From the NCBI RefSeq assembly GCF_023822045.1, contig NZ_CP084712.1, positions 682,001 to 746,000 on the forward strand: a DNA stretch of 64,000 nt, in the 5' to 3' direction. The notes under the pieces were generated by a model. It did no database searches. It worked only from the letters and a program-made list of their open reading frames with translations, and was not told the origin of the DNA. The DNA is from Sphingopyxis sp. USTB-05. GTDB taxonomy: Bacteria; Pseudomonadota; Alphaproteobacteria; Sphingomonadales; Sphingomonadaceae. The position numbers and the translations under genes are program-made. Position 1 is the stretch's first letter. The number at the start of each line of letters is the position of its first letter. Of the stretch, positions 1 to 7,369 are shown one piece after another.

Positions 1-270
1 AGCGTGCGCGGACGCTTCGGCGGGATCCGGCTTGCGAAGCCTGCGGCCGAGATCAATGTCGGCGCGGTCGTGCGCCATACCGAGGAGGGATTCGATCTCG
101 TCGATTGCGCAAGCTGCATCATCGCGCCGGCGTGCGGTCTGACCGGGGCGCTCGCCGAGGCGCTCGCGGCGTTTATGGCCGTGCTCGACGGTTACAGCCT
201 CGCCGACCTGCTTGCCAAGCGTGCGAATTTCGCGGCGCTGTTCGGGATCGACGAACCCGCGCGTAGCTGA
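1..270 (+). CDS. Rrf2-family transcriptional regulator, C-terminal part
   Basis: The reading frame is open from the window edge, so the N-terminal winged helix lies outside. What is seen ends a typical Rrf2 protein: a GGIRLAKPAAEINVGAVVR stretch, then a cysteine cluster (C-x2-C-x5-C within DLVDCASCIIAPACGLTGAL) and a short C-terminal helix. In NsrR, IscR and RsrR-type members this cluster binds an iron-sulfur centre that senses nitric oxide, iron-sulfur status or redox. The NVGAVVR and LVDC motifs look most like the NsrR branch, but the target cannot be read from this fragment. It ends 4 bp before the convergent anti-sigma gene. Confidence 0.85.
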   Translation, partial: SVRGRFGGIRLAKPAAEINVGAVVRHTEEGFDLVDCASCIIAPACGLTGALAEALAAFMAVLDGYSLADLLAKRANFAALFGIDEPARS

Positions 271-274
271 CGGA

Positions 275-976
275 TCAGCGGCGCGCCCAACCCTTGTCGC
301 GCGCCTGCCGCTCGGCGGCGGCGTCGAGCGGATCGCCCCCCATCATCGCGGCGGTGGCGGCGGCAAGTTCGCCCGACGACGCCTGGCGATAATCGGTGCC
401 CGCTTGTCCCCGCATCGTCCGTTCGAGACGCCAACGTCCGTTGTCGCGACAGCCGATACCGTCCAGCGATGCGCTTTCAAAGCTGCGGCAATAGCGCCCG
501 GCCTTGTCTTCAAAGCTGAGCCCGATCCGCACCGCGGCATCGGGCGGCTGGTTAGAGGCAAGCTGTGTGTCGAGCGCATCGGCGAGCGGGCCTGCGGCGA
601 CGACTGCGCCGTTCGCTTCGGCGATGCTGGCCGCGGGTGCCCATGGCCGCAGTCCCAGCGCAAGTCCGAGCACAAGCGAAGCCGCGATCGCGCCCCAATG
701 GATCGGGGCGAAGCGCGCCCGCTTCGCCTCCCGCCGCGTGGCAAGGCTGGTATCGACCGCAACGTCGGGGGTCAGCAGCGCGCGCAGTCGCTCGGGCACC
801 GGCTCTTCGGCAACAGGCGCATAATGTGCCGCCAGCTTTGCCTTCAACGCTCGGTGGCGTGCGATTTCGGCGGCGAGCGCGGGGTCGCCCTCCGCCTCGC
901 GTTCGATCCGCCGCGCGGTCAGGTCGTCGAGTTCGCCGTCGACAAAGGCGGCGACGGTGGCGGGATCGAAACTCAT
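275..976 (-). CDS. Anti-sigma factor, single-pass membrane protein
   Basis: 233 residues. The N-terminal cytoplasmic part (about 1-52, starting FDPATVAAFVDGELDD) looks like the sigma-binding domain of anti-sigma factors but lacks the zinc-binding His/Cys set. One membrane helix lies at about 93-110. The periplasmic part (about 115-233) has two cysteines (C163, C176) that could form a disulfide. The start overlaps the stop of the ECF sigma gene by 4 bp (ATGA), so the two are co-translated, the standard sigma/anti-sigma layout. Its likely role is to hold the ECF sigma at the membrane until an envelope signal releases it. The signal is unknown; the divergent subtilase is a possible partner. Confidence 0.82.
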   Translation of the reverse strand: MSFDPATVAAFVDGELDDLTARRIEREAEGDPALAAEIARHRALKAKLAAHYAPVAEEPVPERLRALLTPDVAVDTSLATRREAKRARFAPIHWGAIAASLVLGLALGLRPWAPAASIAEANGAVVAAGPLADALDTQLASNQPPDAAVRIGLSFEDKAGRYCRSFESASLDGIGCRDNGRWRLERTMRGQAGTDYRQASSGELAAATAAMMGGDPLDAAAERQARDKGWARR

Positions 977-1461
977 GCGGCCTCTCCCAGCAGATGCATC
1001 AATGTTTCGCGCCCGCGGGCGAGGCGCGAGGTGACGGTGCCGATCGGCACCTCCAATATGTCGGCGGCCTCGCGGTACGCATAGCCTTCGACGAGGACGA
1101 GCATCACCACTTCGCGCTGCTCGTCGGGAAGGCGCGCCATTGCGCCGTCGACATCGCCGCGCAGCGTTCCCGCTTCGACTTCGGCGATGCCATCGCCCGC
1201 GATCTGGGTGACGCTTTCGTCGATCGACGCATGGACGCCGCGCCGGCCGGAGGCCCTGCGCTCGTCGATCCAGAGATTGCGGGTGATGCGATACATCCAG
1301 CTATCCAGTCTTGTTCCCTGTTGCCACTGTCCCTGCGATTTCAGTGCGCGTTCGATCGCCGCCTGGCATAAATCGTCGGCGTCGCTGGCATCGCGCGCCA
1401 GTCCGCGCGCAAACCTGCGCAGACGGGGCAGCAATTCGACCAGTTCCTCTTCGAAGCGCAT
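973..1461 (-). CDS. ECF RNA polymerase sigma factor
   Basis: 162 residues, normal for an ECF sigma factor with only regions 2 and 4. Region 2 is seen around residues 10-75 (DADDLCQAAIERAL, then LDSWMYRITRNLWIDERR, which contacts the -10 element). Region 4 is at about 105-155 (LPDEQREVVMLVLVEGYAYREA followed by an SRLARGR helix) and contacts the -35 element. The stop overlaps the anti-sigma start. The start is 27 bp below a candidate promoter that is mirrored toward the protease gene, suggesting autoregulation. The exact ECF group cannot be assigned without a profile search. Confidence 0.9.
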   Translation of the reverse strand: MRFEEELVELLPRLRRFARGLARDASDADDLCQAAIERALKSQGQWQQGTRLDSWMYRITRNLWIDERRASGRRGVHASIDESVTQIAGDGIAEVEAGTLRGDVDGAMARLPDEQREVVMLVLVEGYAYREAADILEVPIGTVTSRLARGRETLMHLLGEAA

Positions 1462-1482
1462 TGTCGCCTTTCGATTGTGTGA

Positions 1483-1514
1483 GGAAGAAACGAGTGGCTT
1501 CTATCGTTTATTCC
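1483..1514. promoter_or_regulatory. Bidirectional ECF-type promoter between sigma factor and subtilase genes
   Basis: Plus strand: GGAAGAA at 1483-1489, 15 bp, CGTTT at 1505-1509. Minus strand: GGAATAA at 1514-1508, 15 bp, CGTTT at 1492-1488. The two face each other so that each -10-like box overlaps the -35-like box of the other, and the outer 11 bp on each side form an inverted repeat with one mismatch. The spacing and sequence resemble ECF-type -35/-10 pairs. The same arrangement occurs at 2862-2888. Assignment to the adjacent sigma factor is an inference. Confidence 0.6.
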
Positions 1515-1572
1515 GCGACCTGCTAAATTTTTTCGGGAACCGGCCAGCGTGCCGATCCTTGAGAGGCTTGCG

Positions 1573-2841
1573 ATGCGATATTGGACGACATCATTGGCGA
1601 TGCTCTGCCTTTTGCTTGGCGGAACCGACGCGCGCGTCGCGGCGCAGGTCGCGCTGCCGCAAGTCCAGCTTCCCGGCGCCGCCGGTCCCCTGCCGTCGCT
1701 GCCCGAAGTCGATATTGGCCGCGTCGCCGTGATGGGTGACAATCTGACGCAGTTGCGGCTCGACCGGATCACTGCGCTGGTTCGCGGCAATCGCGACAGC
1801 ATCGAACTCGACGAGCGCGGCGAGCCTGCGGTGCGCGGCGTCCTGGTCGCGAGCGGGGTCGATGCGGCGATGATCGCGCGGGCGGGCGAGGCGGGTTTTG
1901 CGCTAATCGACCGCGAGCGTATCGAGGGGCTCGATCTCGATATCGCCCGTTTTCGGGTGCCCGATGGCCGCAGCCTCGCCCGTGCGCGCAAACAGCTCGC
2001 AAAGCTGCTGCCGGGCGTCGAGGTCGATGCCGACAATCTCTATTTCCCAAGCGGCCCGGCAGGCGCGCTGCCGGGGGCCGCGCTCGCGGCCGCCCAAGGC
2101 GGCGGCAAGGCGAGCCTTGGCTTGATCGACGGCGGCGTCGCGGCGCATCCATCGGTCGCGGGGCGCGTCGAGCAACGCGGCTTTGCCAAGGGCGCGCCGT
2201 CGGCGAGCCGCCATGGCACCGCGGTCGCGTCGCTGCTCGTCGGCAGCGGGGCGGTGCAGGGCGCGGCGCCCGGTCAGCGCCTGCTCGCGGCCGATGTCTA
2301 TGGCAGCGATCCGGCCGGCGGCAACGCCAGCGCCATCGCGCGCGCGCTCGGCTGGCTGGCGCAGAACGGAGTTGCGGTGACGACGATCAGCCTTGTCGGC
2401 CCGGACAACAGGCTGCTTTCCGCCGCCGTCAGCCGTGCGCAGCAACGCGGCATGTTGATCGTTGCGGCGGTGGGCAATGACGGACCGGCCGCGCCGCCCG
2501 CCTATCCCGCTTCCTATAAAGGCGTATTCGCCGTCACCGGGATCGACGCGAAGGGGCGTGCGCTGCCTGAGGCCGGCCGCGCGCTACATGTCGATTTTGC
2601 CGCGCCGGGCGATGCGGTGCTGGCGGCGACCGGCGTGGGAAGCAGCGATCGGCTCCGCGGCACATCCTTTGCAGCGCCCCTTGTCGCCGGACGGCTCGCG
2701 CTGCGTTATCCCGTCCCTGCGATCGATCGCATCGGCCCGGCGGTCGCGGCGCTCGTCATGGAGGCCCGCGATCTGGGCAAGCCCGGGCGCGACAAAATCT
2801 ATGGCCATGGCCTGATTTGCGGGACTTGCGGAGGCCGCTGA
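1573..2841 (+). CDS. Secreted S8 (subtilisin-like) serine protease
   Basis: 422 residues from the ATG at 1573, which follows GAGAGG by 6 bp; the upstream ATG at 1549 has no such site. A signal peptide (MRYWTTSLAMLCLLLGG, likely cut near AAQ) targets it to the periplasm or outside. The catalytic triad of subtilases is visible in order: Asp186 in LGLIDGG, His214 in SRHGTAVASLL and Ser365 in GTSFAAPLVAG, with the oxyanion Asn in VGNDGP. An N-terminal region of about 150 residues precedes the protease domain and may be an inhibitory propeptide. It is divergent from the ECF sigma operon and shares its promoter region, so it is probably part of that regulon. The substrate is unknown. Confidence 0.88.
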   Translation: MRYWTTSLAMLCLLLGGTDARVAAQVALPQVQLPGAAGPLPSLPEVDIGRVAVMGDNLTQLRLDRITALVRGNRDSIELDERGEPAVRGVLVASGVDAAMIARAGEAGFALIDRERIEGLDLDIARFRVPDGRSLARARKQLAKLLPGVEVDADNLYFPSGPAGALPGAALAAAQGGGKASLGLIDGGVAAHPSVAGRVEQRGFAKGAPSASRHGTAVASLLVGSGAVQGAAPGQRLLAADVYGSDPAGGNASAIARALGWLAQNGVAVTTISLVGPDNRLLSAAVSRAQQRGMLIVAAVGNDGPAAPPAYPASYKGVFAVTGIDAKGRALPEAGRALHVDFAAPGDAVLAATGVGSSDRLRGTSFAAPLVAGRLALRYPVPAIDRIGPAVAALVMEARDLGKPGRDKIYGHGLICGTCGGR

Positions 2842-2861
2842 CCCCTCTGCGAACTTTTTTC

Positions 2862-2888
2862 GGAAGAAAATCGAACGCGCCATCGTTC
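2862..2888 (+). promoter_or_regulatory. ECF-type promoter copy before the glycine-rich gene
   Basis: GGAAGAA at 2862-2868, exactly 15 bp, then CGTTC at 2884-2888, about 48 bp before the start codon at 2936. Sequence and spacing match the two promoters in the sigma/protease gap at 1483-1514, which puts this gene in the same predicted regulon. Confidence 0.55.
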
Positions 2889-2935
2889 TCTCTCCAGGCC
2901 CAACCCCTCCGGGCCGCAAACTCAGGAGTAGGACA

Positions 2936-3781
2936 ATGGCAAATCGCATCTTCATCTCGGCCATCGCGCTCGCCGCGTCGGCCATGGCTTTTTCGGCTCC
3001 GGCCGCGGCACAGTTGCTTGGCGGCGGTGGCGGCTTGGGCGGCAACCTCGGCGGCACGCTGGGCGGGACGCTCGGCAACCCGACCGGCCCCATCGGCGGC
3101 ACGCTCGGTACGGCGGGTGAACTCGCCGGTTCGGGTCGCGGCGACGCCCATGTCGACCGCCGCTCGGGACGCGTGCAGGGCAAGGGCAATGCCGATGCAA
3201 ATGGCAAGGGCTCTGCCAATGGCGCCGGCAATCTGCTCGGCAACAGCGTCGTCGGCAACGCCGAAGGCGCAGGCAATGCGTCGGGCGGCGGCAGCCTCGA
3301 TGCGCAGGCGGTGGGCACCGATTTCGTCGGCAACACCGCGCGCGGCGCTGTTGGCACTGCAACGGGTGCAGCTTCGACCGCAACCGACACCGCGCGCGGT
3401 GCGGTCGGGACCGCCCGTGACCGGATGGGCTCCGCACTGTCGAGCGTCTCAGGTAGCGCGGGTGGTGCCGGATCGGTCGCGGGCGGCTTCCAGGGCAGCC
3501 TCGGCCAACTCGCCGCCGCGGGAAGCGGCGCGGCCAATGGCGCCGGAATGTTCGCCGTCGAACCCGGCATGGCCGTGACCGACGCGCGCGGTAAGGTGAT
3601 CGGATATGTCCAGGAATTGCGCCAGACGGGCAGCGGTGTCGTGCAGGCTGTGACGGTCGAGGTCGGTGACCGCGTCGCGACGCTGCCTGCCGCCAGCTTT
3701 GCCGGGTCGGGCGACGTCCTCGTTACCGGAATGACCAAGGGTCAGCTCAAGAAAGAGGCTGAGCAGCAAGAAGCCGAATAA
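2936..3781 (+). CDS. Glycine-rich secreted protein of unknown function
   Basis: 281 residues. A clear signal peptide (MANRIFISAIALAASAMAFS, cut after APAAAQ) is followed by Gly-rich, low-complexity sequence from about 27 to 205, with GGxLGG and NAxGxGNA-type repeats and TARGAVGTA repeats. A compact C-terminal part (about 212-270) starts DARGKVIGYVQELRQT and reads like a small PRC-barrel-type or beta domain, followed by a charged tail. An AGGAG site lies at 2922-2926. The repeats suggest an extended surface or matrix protein. The gene follows the subtilase by 94 bp and has its own copy of the ECF-like promoter, so it may be the protease's substrate or co-exported partner. No function is known to me. 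Confidence 0.75.
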   Translation: MANRIFISAIALAASAMAFSAPAAAQLLGGGGGLGGNLGGTLGGTLGNPTGPIGGTLGTAGELAGSGRGDAHVDRRSGRVQGKGNADANGKGSANGAGNLLGNSVVGNAEGAGNASGGGSLDAQAVGTDFVGNTARGAVGTATGAASTATDTARGAVGTARDRMGSALSSVSGSAGGAGSVAGGFQGSLGQLAAAGSGAANGAGMFAVEPGMAVTDARGKVIGYVQELRQTGSGVVQAVTVEVGDRVATLPAASFAGSGDVLVTGMTKGQLKKEAEQQEAE

Positions 3782-3792
3782 ACGAAATGGGG

Positions 3793-3814
3793 TGGCCGCC
3801 GTTCGCGGCGGCCA
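3793..3814 (+). other. GC-rich stem-loop downstream of the glycine-rich gene
   Basis: TGGCCGCC at 3793-3800 pairs perfectly with GGCGGCCA at 3807-3814. It has only a short T-run after it and is followed 8 bp later by a stronger terminator, so it may be an accessory stem protecting the mRNA end. Confidence 0.5.
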
Positions 3815-3821
3815 AATTTCT

Positions 3822-3853
3822 GGACGGGCCGCCGTTGCGGTCCGTCCTTTTTT
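3822..3853 (+). terminator. Rho-independent terminator after the glycine-rich gene
   Basis: GGACGG at 3822 pairs with CCGTCC ending at 3847, extended inward by further G-C pairs, and a run of six T follows directly (3848-3853). It closes the transcript of the protease/glycine-rich region. Confidence 0.8.
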
Positions 3854-3932
3854 CGTTGGGCTGAAAAAGCTTCCGGGGGGCGGGGCCTTTCGGCCGCTCC
3901 GCCCCCCGTCTGCATTGGGGGCAAGTGGGGTT

Positions 3933-4008
3933 TTCCCGGGTGGGGGCAGGGGACATCAGGGACCAGACTGATGTCCCCCACCGCTCCATTGAGCGGAACA
4001 CTCGGGAA
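3933..4008. other. Nested inverted repeats, possible three-way-junction RNA
   Basis: Three stems nest without conflict: an outer stem of 10 bp with one mismatch (3933-3942 with 3999-4008), a perfect 10-bp hairpin (3949-3958 with 3969-3978) and a perfect 6-bp hairpin (3981-3986 with 3991-3996). Together they fold as a three-way junction. The strand is unknown. It lies in the 454-bp gap between the terminator at 3853 and the BlaI gene, where I see no supported protein gene. It could be a small RNA, a palindromic mobile repeat or a regulatory structure. Confidence 0.4.
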
Positions 4009-4184
4009 CATCTTATACCATACAATTGCCGTGCCATTTTACGGGGTTCGCGGATTTGGGCCCGAGACGCTGGTTAGCAATTCCTTACCGGCATCGCCCG
4101 ATGTCAAATATTCCGACACATCAAGCAACGCATCCTGGCGGAGGGGTGGCCGTTCATCTTCGTTCAGGAAGCGTTCAGCCCATT

Positions 4185-4200
4185 GACTACATTTGTAGTC
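4185..4200. promoter_or_regulatory. BlaI/MecI-type operator
   Basis: A perfect 16-bp palindrome, GACTACA-TT-TGTAGTC, with the TACA-N2-TGTA core known for BlaI/MecI/CopY repressors. It sits 35 bp before the BlaI-family gene start, so autoregulation of the repressor and its M56 partner is very likely. Confidence 0.8.
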
Positions 4201-4235
4201 GCATCATATCGACAGTGCCAATGGGAGGGGTCCGC

Positions 4236-4604
4236 ATGGCAGAACGAGCAAGCGATTCGGAGATGCAGGTGCTGTCGGCGCTGTGGGAGAAAGCCCCGCA
4301 GACAGCCGCCGACCTGACTTCGCGCATCGGCAAGATCAACGGCTGGACGCAGGCAACGGTGAAAACCTTGCTCGCGCGGCTTGTCCAAAAGGGCGCGGTC
4401 ACGGCGGAAGCCGACGGACGGCGTTATCTCTATAGCCCTGCCATCGAACGCGCCGATGCCGTCGGCGAGGAATCGCAGCGCTTCGTCGACCGGTTGTTCG
4501 GCGGCCGCGTCAGCCCGCTGATCGCGCATCTCGCCGACCGCGAGGCGCTGACCGACACCGATATCGCCGAGATCGAAGCGCTCTTGAAGAAGCTCAAATC
4601 ATGA
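4236..4604 (+). CDS. BlaI/MecI/CopY-family transcriptional repressor
   Basis: 122 residues from the ATG at 4236, preceded by GGGAGGGG. An N-terminal winged helix (about 1-75: SDSEMQVLSALWEKAP, then INGWTQATVKTLLARLVQKG and the wing DGRRYLYSP) is followed by a C-terminal dimerisation helix region. In this family the dimer sits on a TACA/TGTA operator until cut by, or after a signal from, a membrane M56 protease. Both elements are present: the operator at 4185-4200 and the M56 gene overlapping by 4 bp. No beta-lactamase lies next to it, so the regulated function is probably another envelope response. Confidence 0.92.
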   Translation: MAERASDSEMQVLSALWEKAPQTAADLTSRIGKINGWTQATVKTLLARLVQKGAVTAEADGRRYLYSPAIERADAVGEESQRFVDRLFGGRVSPLIAHLADREALTDTDIAEIEALLKKLKS

Positions 4605-6286
4605 GCGCCGCGATGTTGCTTCAGGCGTGGACCGATACGCTCGTCACGACGGGCATTCTCGTCCTTTTGATCCTGGTCATTCGAAAGCCGTTTGCGCGGC
4701 ATTTCGGTCCGCGGCTGACATATGCCCTGTGGGCCGTGCCCGCGCTGCGGCTCGTGCTGCCGCCCTTGCCATTCGCCGACCCGGTGGTCGAGATGTCAGA
4801 GCAGGCGATCGCTACGGTCGTTGAAGTTCCAGTCGGCCTGCCCGTTGCGGCACCCGCACCGGTTGCCGAACCGCTCTGGTCGCTCGCCGACCTGATTCCG
4901 CTTTTCTTCGCGCTATGGGCAGTGGGAATGGTCGCCGTGCTGGCCACCGCGATGATCTCGCACGCGCGTTTTCGCCGTGCGGTGCTGGGCGAGGCGGTCG
5001 AACTCGAGCCGATCGGAAAGATCCGGCTGGTGATGTCCGATGCGGTCGACGGCCCCGTCGCCTTCGGCCTGTGGCGGCGCTATGTCGCCGTCCCGCACGA
5101 TTTTTTTGCACGCTATGTTGCCGAAGAGCGCGCGCTCGCCATCGACCATGAACTGTCGCACCATCGCCATGGCGATCTGTGGGCGAACAGCGCGGCGCTC
5201 GTGCTGCTCGCCGCCCAATGGTTCAATCCCTTCGCCTGGCGCGCGATCCGCGCCTTTCGTTTCGATCAGGAGGCGGCATGCGACGCGCGCGTGCTGACGA
5301 TGACCGACTGCGAAGAACGGGGCGAACGGACCGCGCGCTACGCCACTGCGATCGTGAAGGCCGCGGTCGGCCCGCGCCTGTCGCTCGCCGCGCCGATGGC
5401 GGTCCACGATAATCTGCAGGAGAGGCTGACGATGTTGACGCAGAAGGATATTTCGAAACAGCGCAGCCTGACCGGCCGGCTGCTGATCGGCGGCGCGACG
5501 CTCGCGATGCTGGCCACGACCGCGACGCTCGTCCCCGCCCGCGCGGCGAGGATCAGCGCCGAGATCACCGAAATGCCCGAACCGCCGGCTCCGCCGCCGC
5601 CTGTCGATGCGCCGCCTCCGCCCGAAGCGCCGCCGGCACCTGACGCGATGGTCTATACTTCGACCGGCGACGATGTGACCGAAAGCGTCACGACATCCGA
5701 CGACGGAAAAAGACGCGAAGTGCACCGGATCGTCATCCGCAGTGACGGGGAGGGCGAGAAAGCGAAGACGGTGATGTTCGCCCCGGCCGACGGCAAGACG
5801 CCCAAGGCACGCCAGATCGAGGTGCGGACCCTGGGCAGCCTGTCGCGCGACGATGTGCTCGCGACGCTGAAAGAACAGGGGATCAGCGGCAAGCTGGCCG
5901 ATGCCATTGCCGACAAGCTGGAAGCGAAGCGCAAGGAACGGCTCCGTACCGCGCTGGCGCCGATGCCGCCGCTGCCCCCCAAGGCACCCCGTCCGCCCGT
6001 AGCGTGGGCGCAGGCACAGGGCCATGCCGCCGCGGTTGCGCGCTGCGGTTCGGGGCAGGCGGCGCCGACGGTCGACCGCGAAGAAGTCATCGGCGGCAAG
6101 CGCAGCCGCTATGTCATGATCACATGTTCCGATGGTCCCGAGGCAAAGGCGCAGCATCTGTCGGCACTCAAGAAAGCGCGCGAAAGCTTCCGCGAGAGCA
6201 ATAGCAACCTGTCTGACGCCATGCGCGCCAAGGTCGCAGCCGACCTCGACAAGGCGATCGCCGATATGGAGAAATCGGACCACTAG
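4601..6286 (+). CDS. M56-family (BlaR1-like) membrane metalloprotease
   Basis: 561 residues. Several membrane helices lie in the first 320 residues (about 11-28, 37-54, 100-123 and 295-313). The gluzincin motif HELSH (H183, E184, H187), followed by HRHGD, is the zinc site of M56 proteases. After the last helix comes a Pro-rich linker (about 327-348) and a roughly 200-residue periplasmic domain without the penicillin-binding domain of BlaR1. This implies a different signal, or a protease whose sensor is another protein. The ATGA overlap with the repressor gene indicates one operon. The tail contains a charged region that may be coiled coil and a conserved Cys pair around 490-508. Confidence 0.88.
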   Translation: MSAAMLLQAWTDTLVTTGILVLLILVIRKPFARHFGPRLTYALWAVPALRLVLPPLPFADPVVEMSEQAIATVVEVPVGLPVAAPAPVAEPLWSLADLIPLFFALWAVGMVAVLATAMISHARFRRAVLGEAVELEPIGKIRLVMSDAVDGPVAFGLWRRYVAVPHDFFARYVAEERALAIDHELSHHRHGDLWANSAALVLLAAQWFNPFAWRAIRAFRFDQEAACDARVLTMTDCEERGERTARYATAIVKAAVGPRLSLAAPMAVHDNLQERLTMLTQKDISKQRSLTGRLLIGGATLAMLATTATLVPARAARISAEITEMPEPPAPPPPVDAPPPPEAPPAPDAMVYTSTGDDVTESVTTSDDGKRREVHRIVIRSDGEGEKAKTVMFAPADGKTPKARQIEVRTLGSLSRDDVLATLKEQGISGKLADAIADKLEAKRKERLRTALAPMPPLPPKAPRPPVAWAQAQGHAAAVARCGSGQAAPTVDREEVIGGKRSRYVMITCSDGPEAKAQHLSALKKARESFRESNSNLSDAMRAKVAADLDKAIADMEKSDH

Positions 6287-6451
6287 GTTCGAGCAGCTTC
6301 TACGCCGGTCTTTGCTCCCCGGTGGGGCCGGCGGCAGGGGCGGGAAAGGGGGCGGCCCATGTCGCTCCCTTTTTCACGTCCCTCACTTCTTGGGTGCGCT
6401 TTTTCGCGCCCATCCCTTTTCCTTCGTCGCGCGCGGTGCCACATGGGCGGC

Positions 6452-7369
6452 ATGAGCGAAGAAAAGCCTTGGCCCGACAGCATCCACGCCGGCGAGTGCG
6501 AACAGCATGAGCCGCTGGTCCGCCGCGTGCTCGCGCCCAACCCGTCGCCCTATACCTTCACGGGAACCCAGACGTGGATCGTTGGGGCGGGCAGCGACGT
6601 CGCGGTGATCGATCCCGGCCCGACCGGATCGGGGCTCAGCATCGGCGACCCCGCCGATATCAACGGCGTGGGGCATGTCGACGCGATCCTGCGCGCGACC
6701 GCAGGCCAGCGCATCGCCGCGATCCTGTGCACCCACACCCACCGCGATCATAGTCCCGCGGCAGCGCCGCTGAAGGCGGCGACGGGCGCGCCGATCATCG
6801 GCTGCGCGCCGCTTGCCCTGTCCGACGACGGACCGCGCGCGGACTCGGCATTCGACACCGACTATGCCCCCGATCGCATCCTCACCGATGGCGAACGCAT
6901 TTCGGGCGACGGCTGGACGTTGGAGGCAGTGGCAACCCCTGGGCATACCTCGAACCACCTCTGTTTCGGCCTGGTAGAGAGCGGCGCGCTGTTTACGGGC
7001 GATCATGTCATGGCCTGGTCGACAAGCGTCGTCAGTCCACCCGACGGCGATATGGCGGCCTATATGGCGAGCCTGACGAAGCTCTATGACCGCGACGACC
7101 GTGTCTATTACCCGGCACACGGCCCCGCGGTGACCAAGCCGCGACAACTGGTGCGCGGCATGCTTGGCCACCGCAAGCAGCGCGAGCGGCAAATCTTGCG
7201 GGAACTCGAAAAGGGGACAAGCGTCATCCCGGAGATGGTGAAGCATATGTATAAGGGACTGGATCCGCGGCTCACCGGTGCCGCCGGCCGCTCGGTGCTC
7301 GCGCATCTGATCGACCTCCAGACGCGCGGCGCGGTGCGCAACGATAATGACGAATGGATGCTCGCCTGA
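6452..7369 (+). CDS. MBL-fold (metallo-beta-lactamase superfamily) hydrolase
   Basis: About 305 residues. The metal-binding motif THTHRDH is followed by further ligands in TPGHTSNHLCF, FTGDHV and YPAHGP, as in glyoxalase II/LACTB2-like hydrolases that cut thioesters, lactones or phosphoesters. The C-terminal part, with EMVKHMYKGLDPRL and ARSVLAHLIDLQ-like helices, matches the winged-helix tail of LACTB2-type proteins. The start is uncertain: ATG at 6443 and 6452 are both possible, and I chose the second as the likelier start of the conserved MSEEKPWPD sequence. It leads a tightly overlapping three-gene set with the next two genes. Confidence 0.82.
   Translation: MSEEKPWPDSIHAGECEQHEPLVRRVLAPNPSPYTFTGTQTWIVGAGSDVAVIDPGPTGSGLSIGDPADINGVGHVDAILRATAGQRIAAILCTHTHRDHSPAAAPLKAATGAPIIGCAPLALSDDGPRADSAFDTDYAPDRILTDGERISGDGWTLEAVATPGHTSNHLCFGLVESGALFTGDHVMAWSTSVVSPPDGDMAAYMASLTKLYDRDDRVYYPAHGPAVTKPRQLVRGMLGHRKQRERQILRELEKGTSVIPEMVKHMYKGLDPRLTGAAGRSVLAHLIDLQTRGAVRNDNDEWMLA

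Noticed and set aside
3742..4037. Minus-strand frames over the terminator and the three-stem element
   Set aside because: They run through the terminator and the inverted repeats, and the peptides look like translated repeats.
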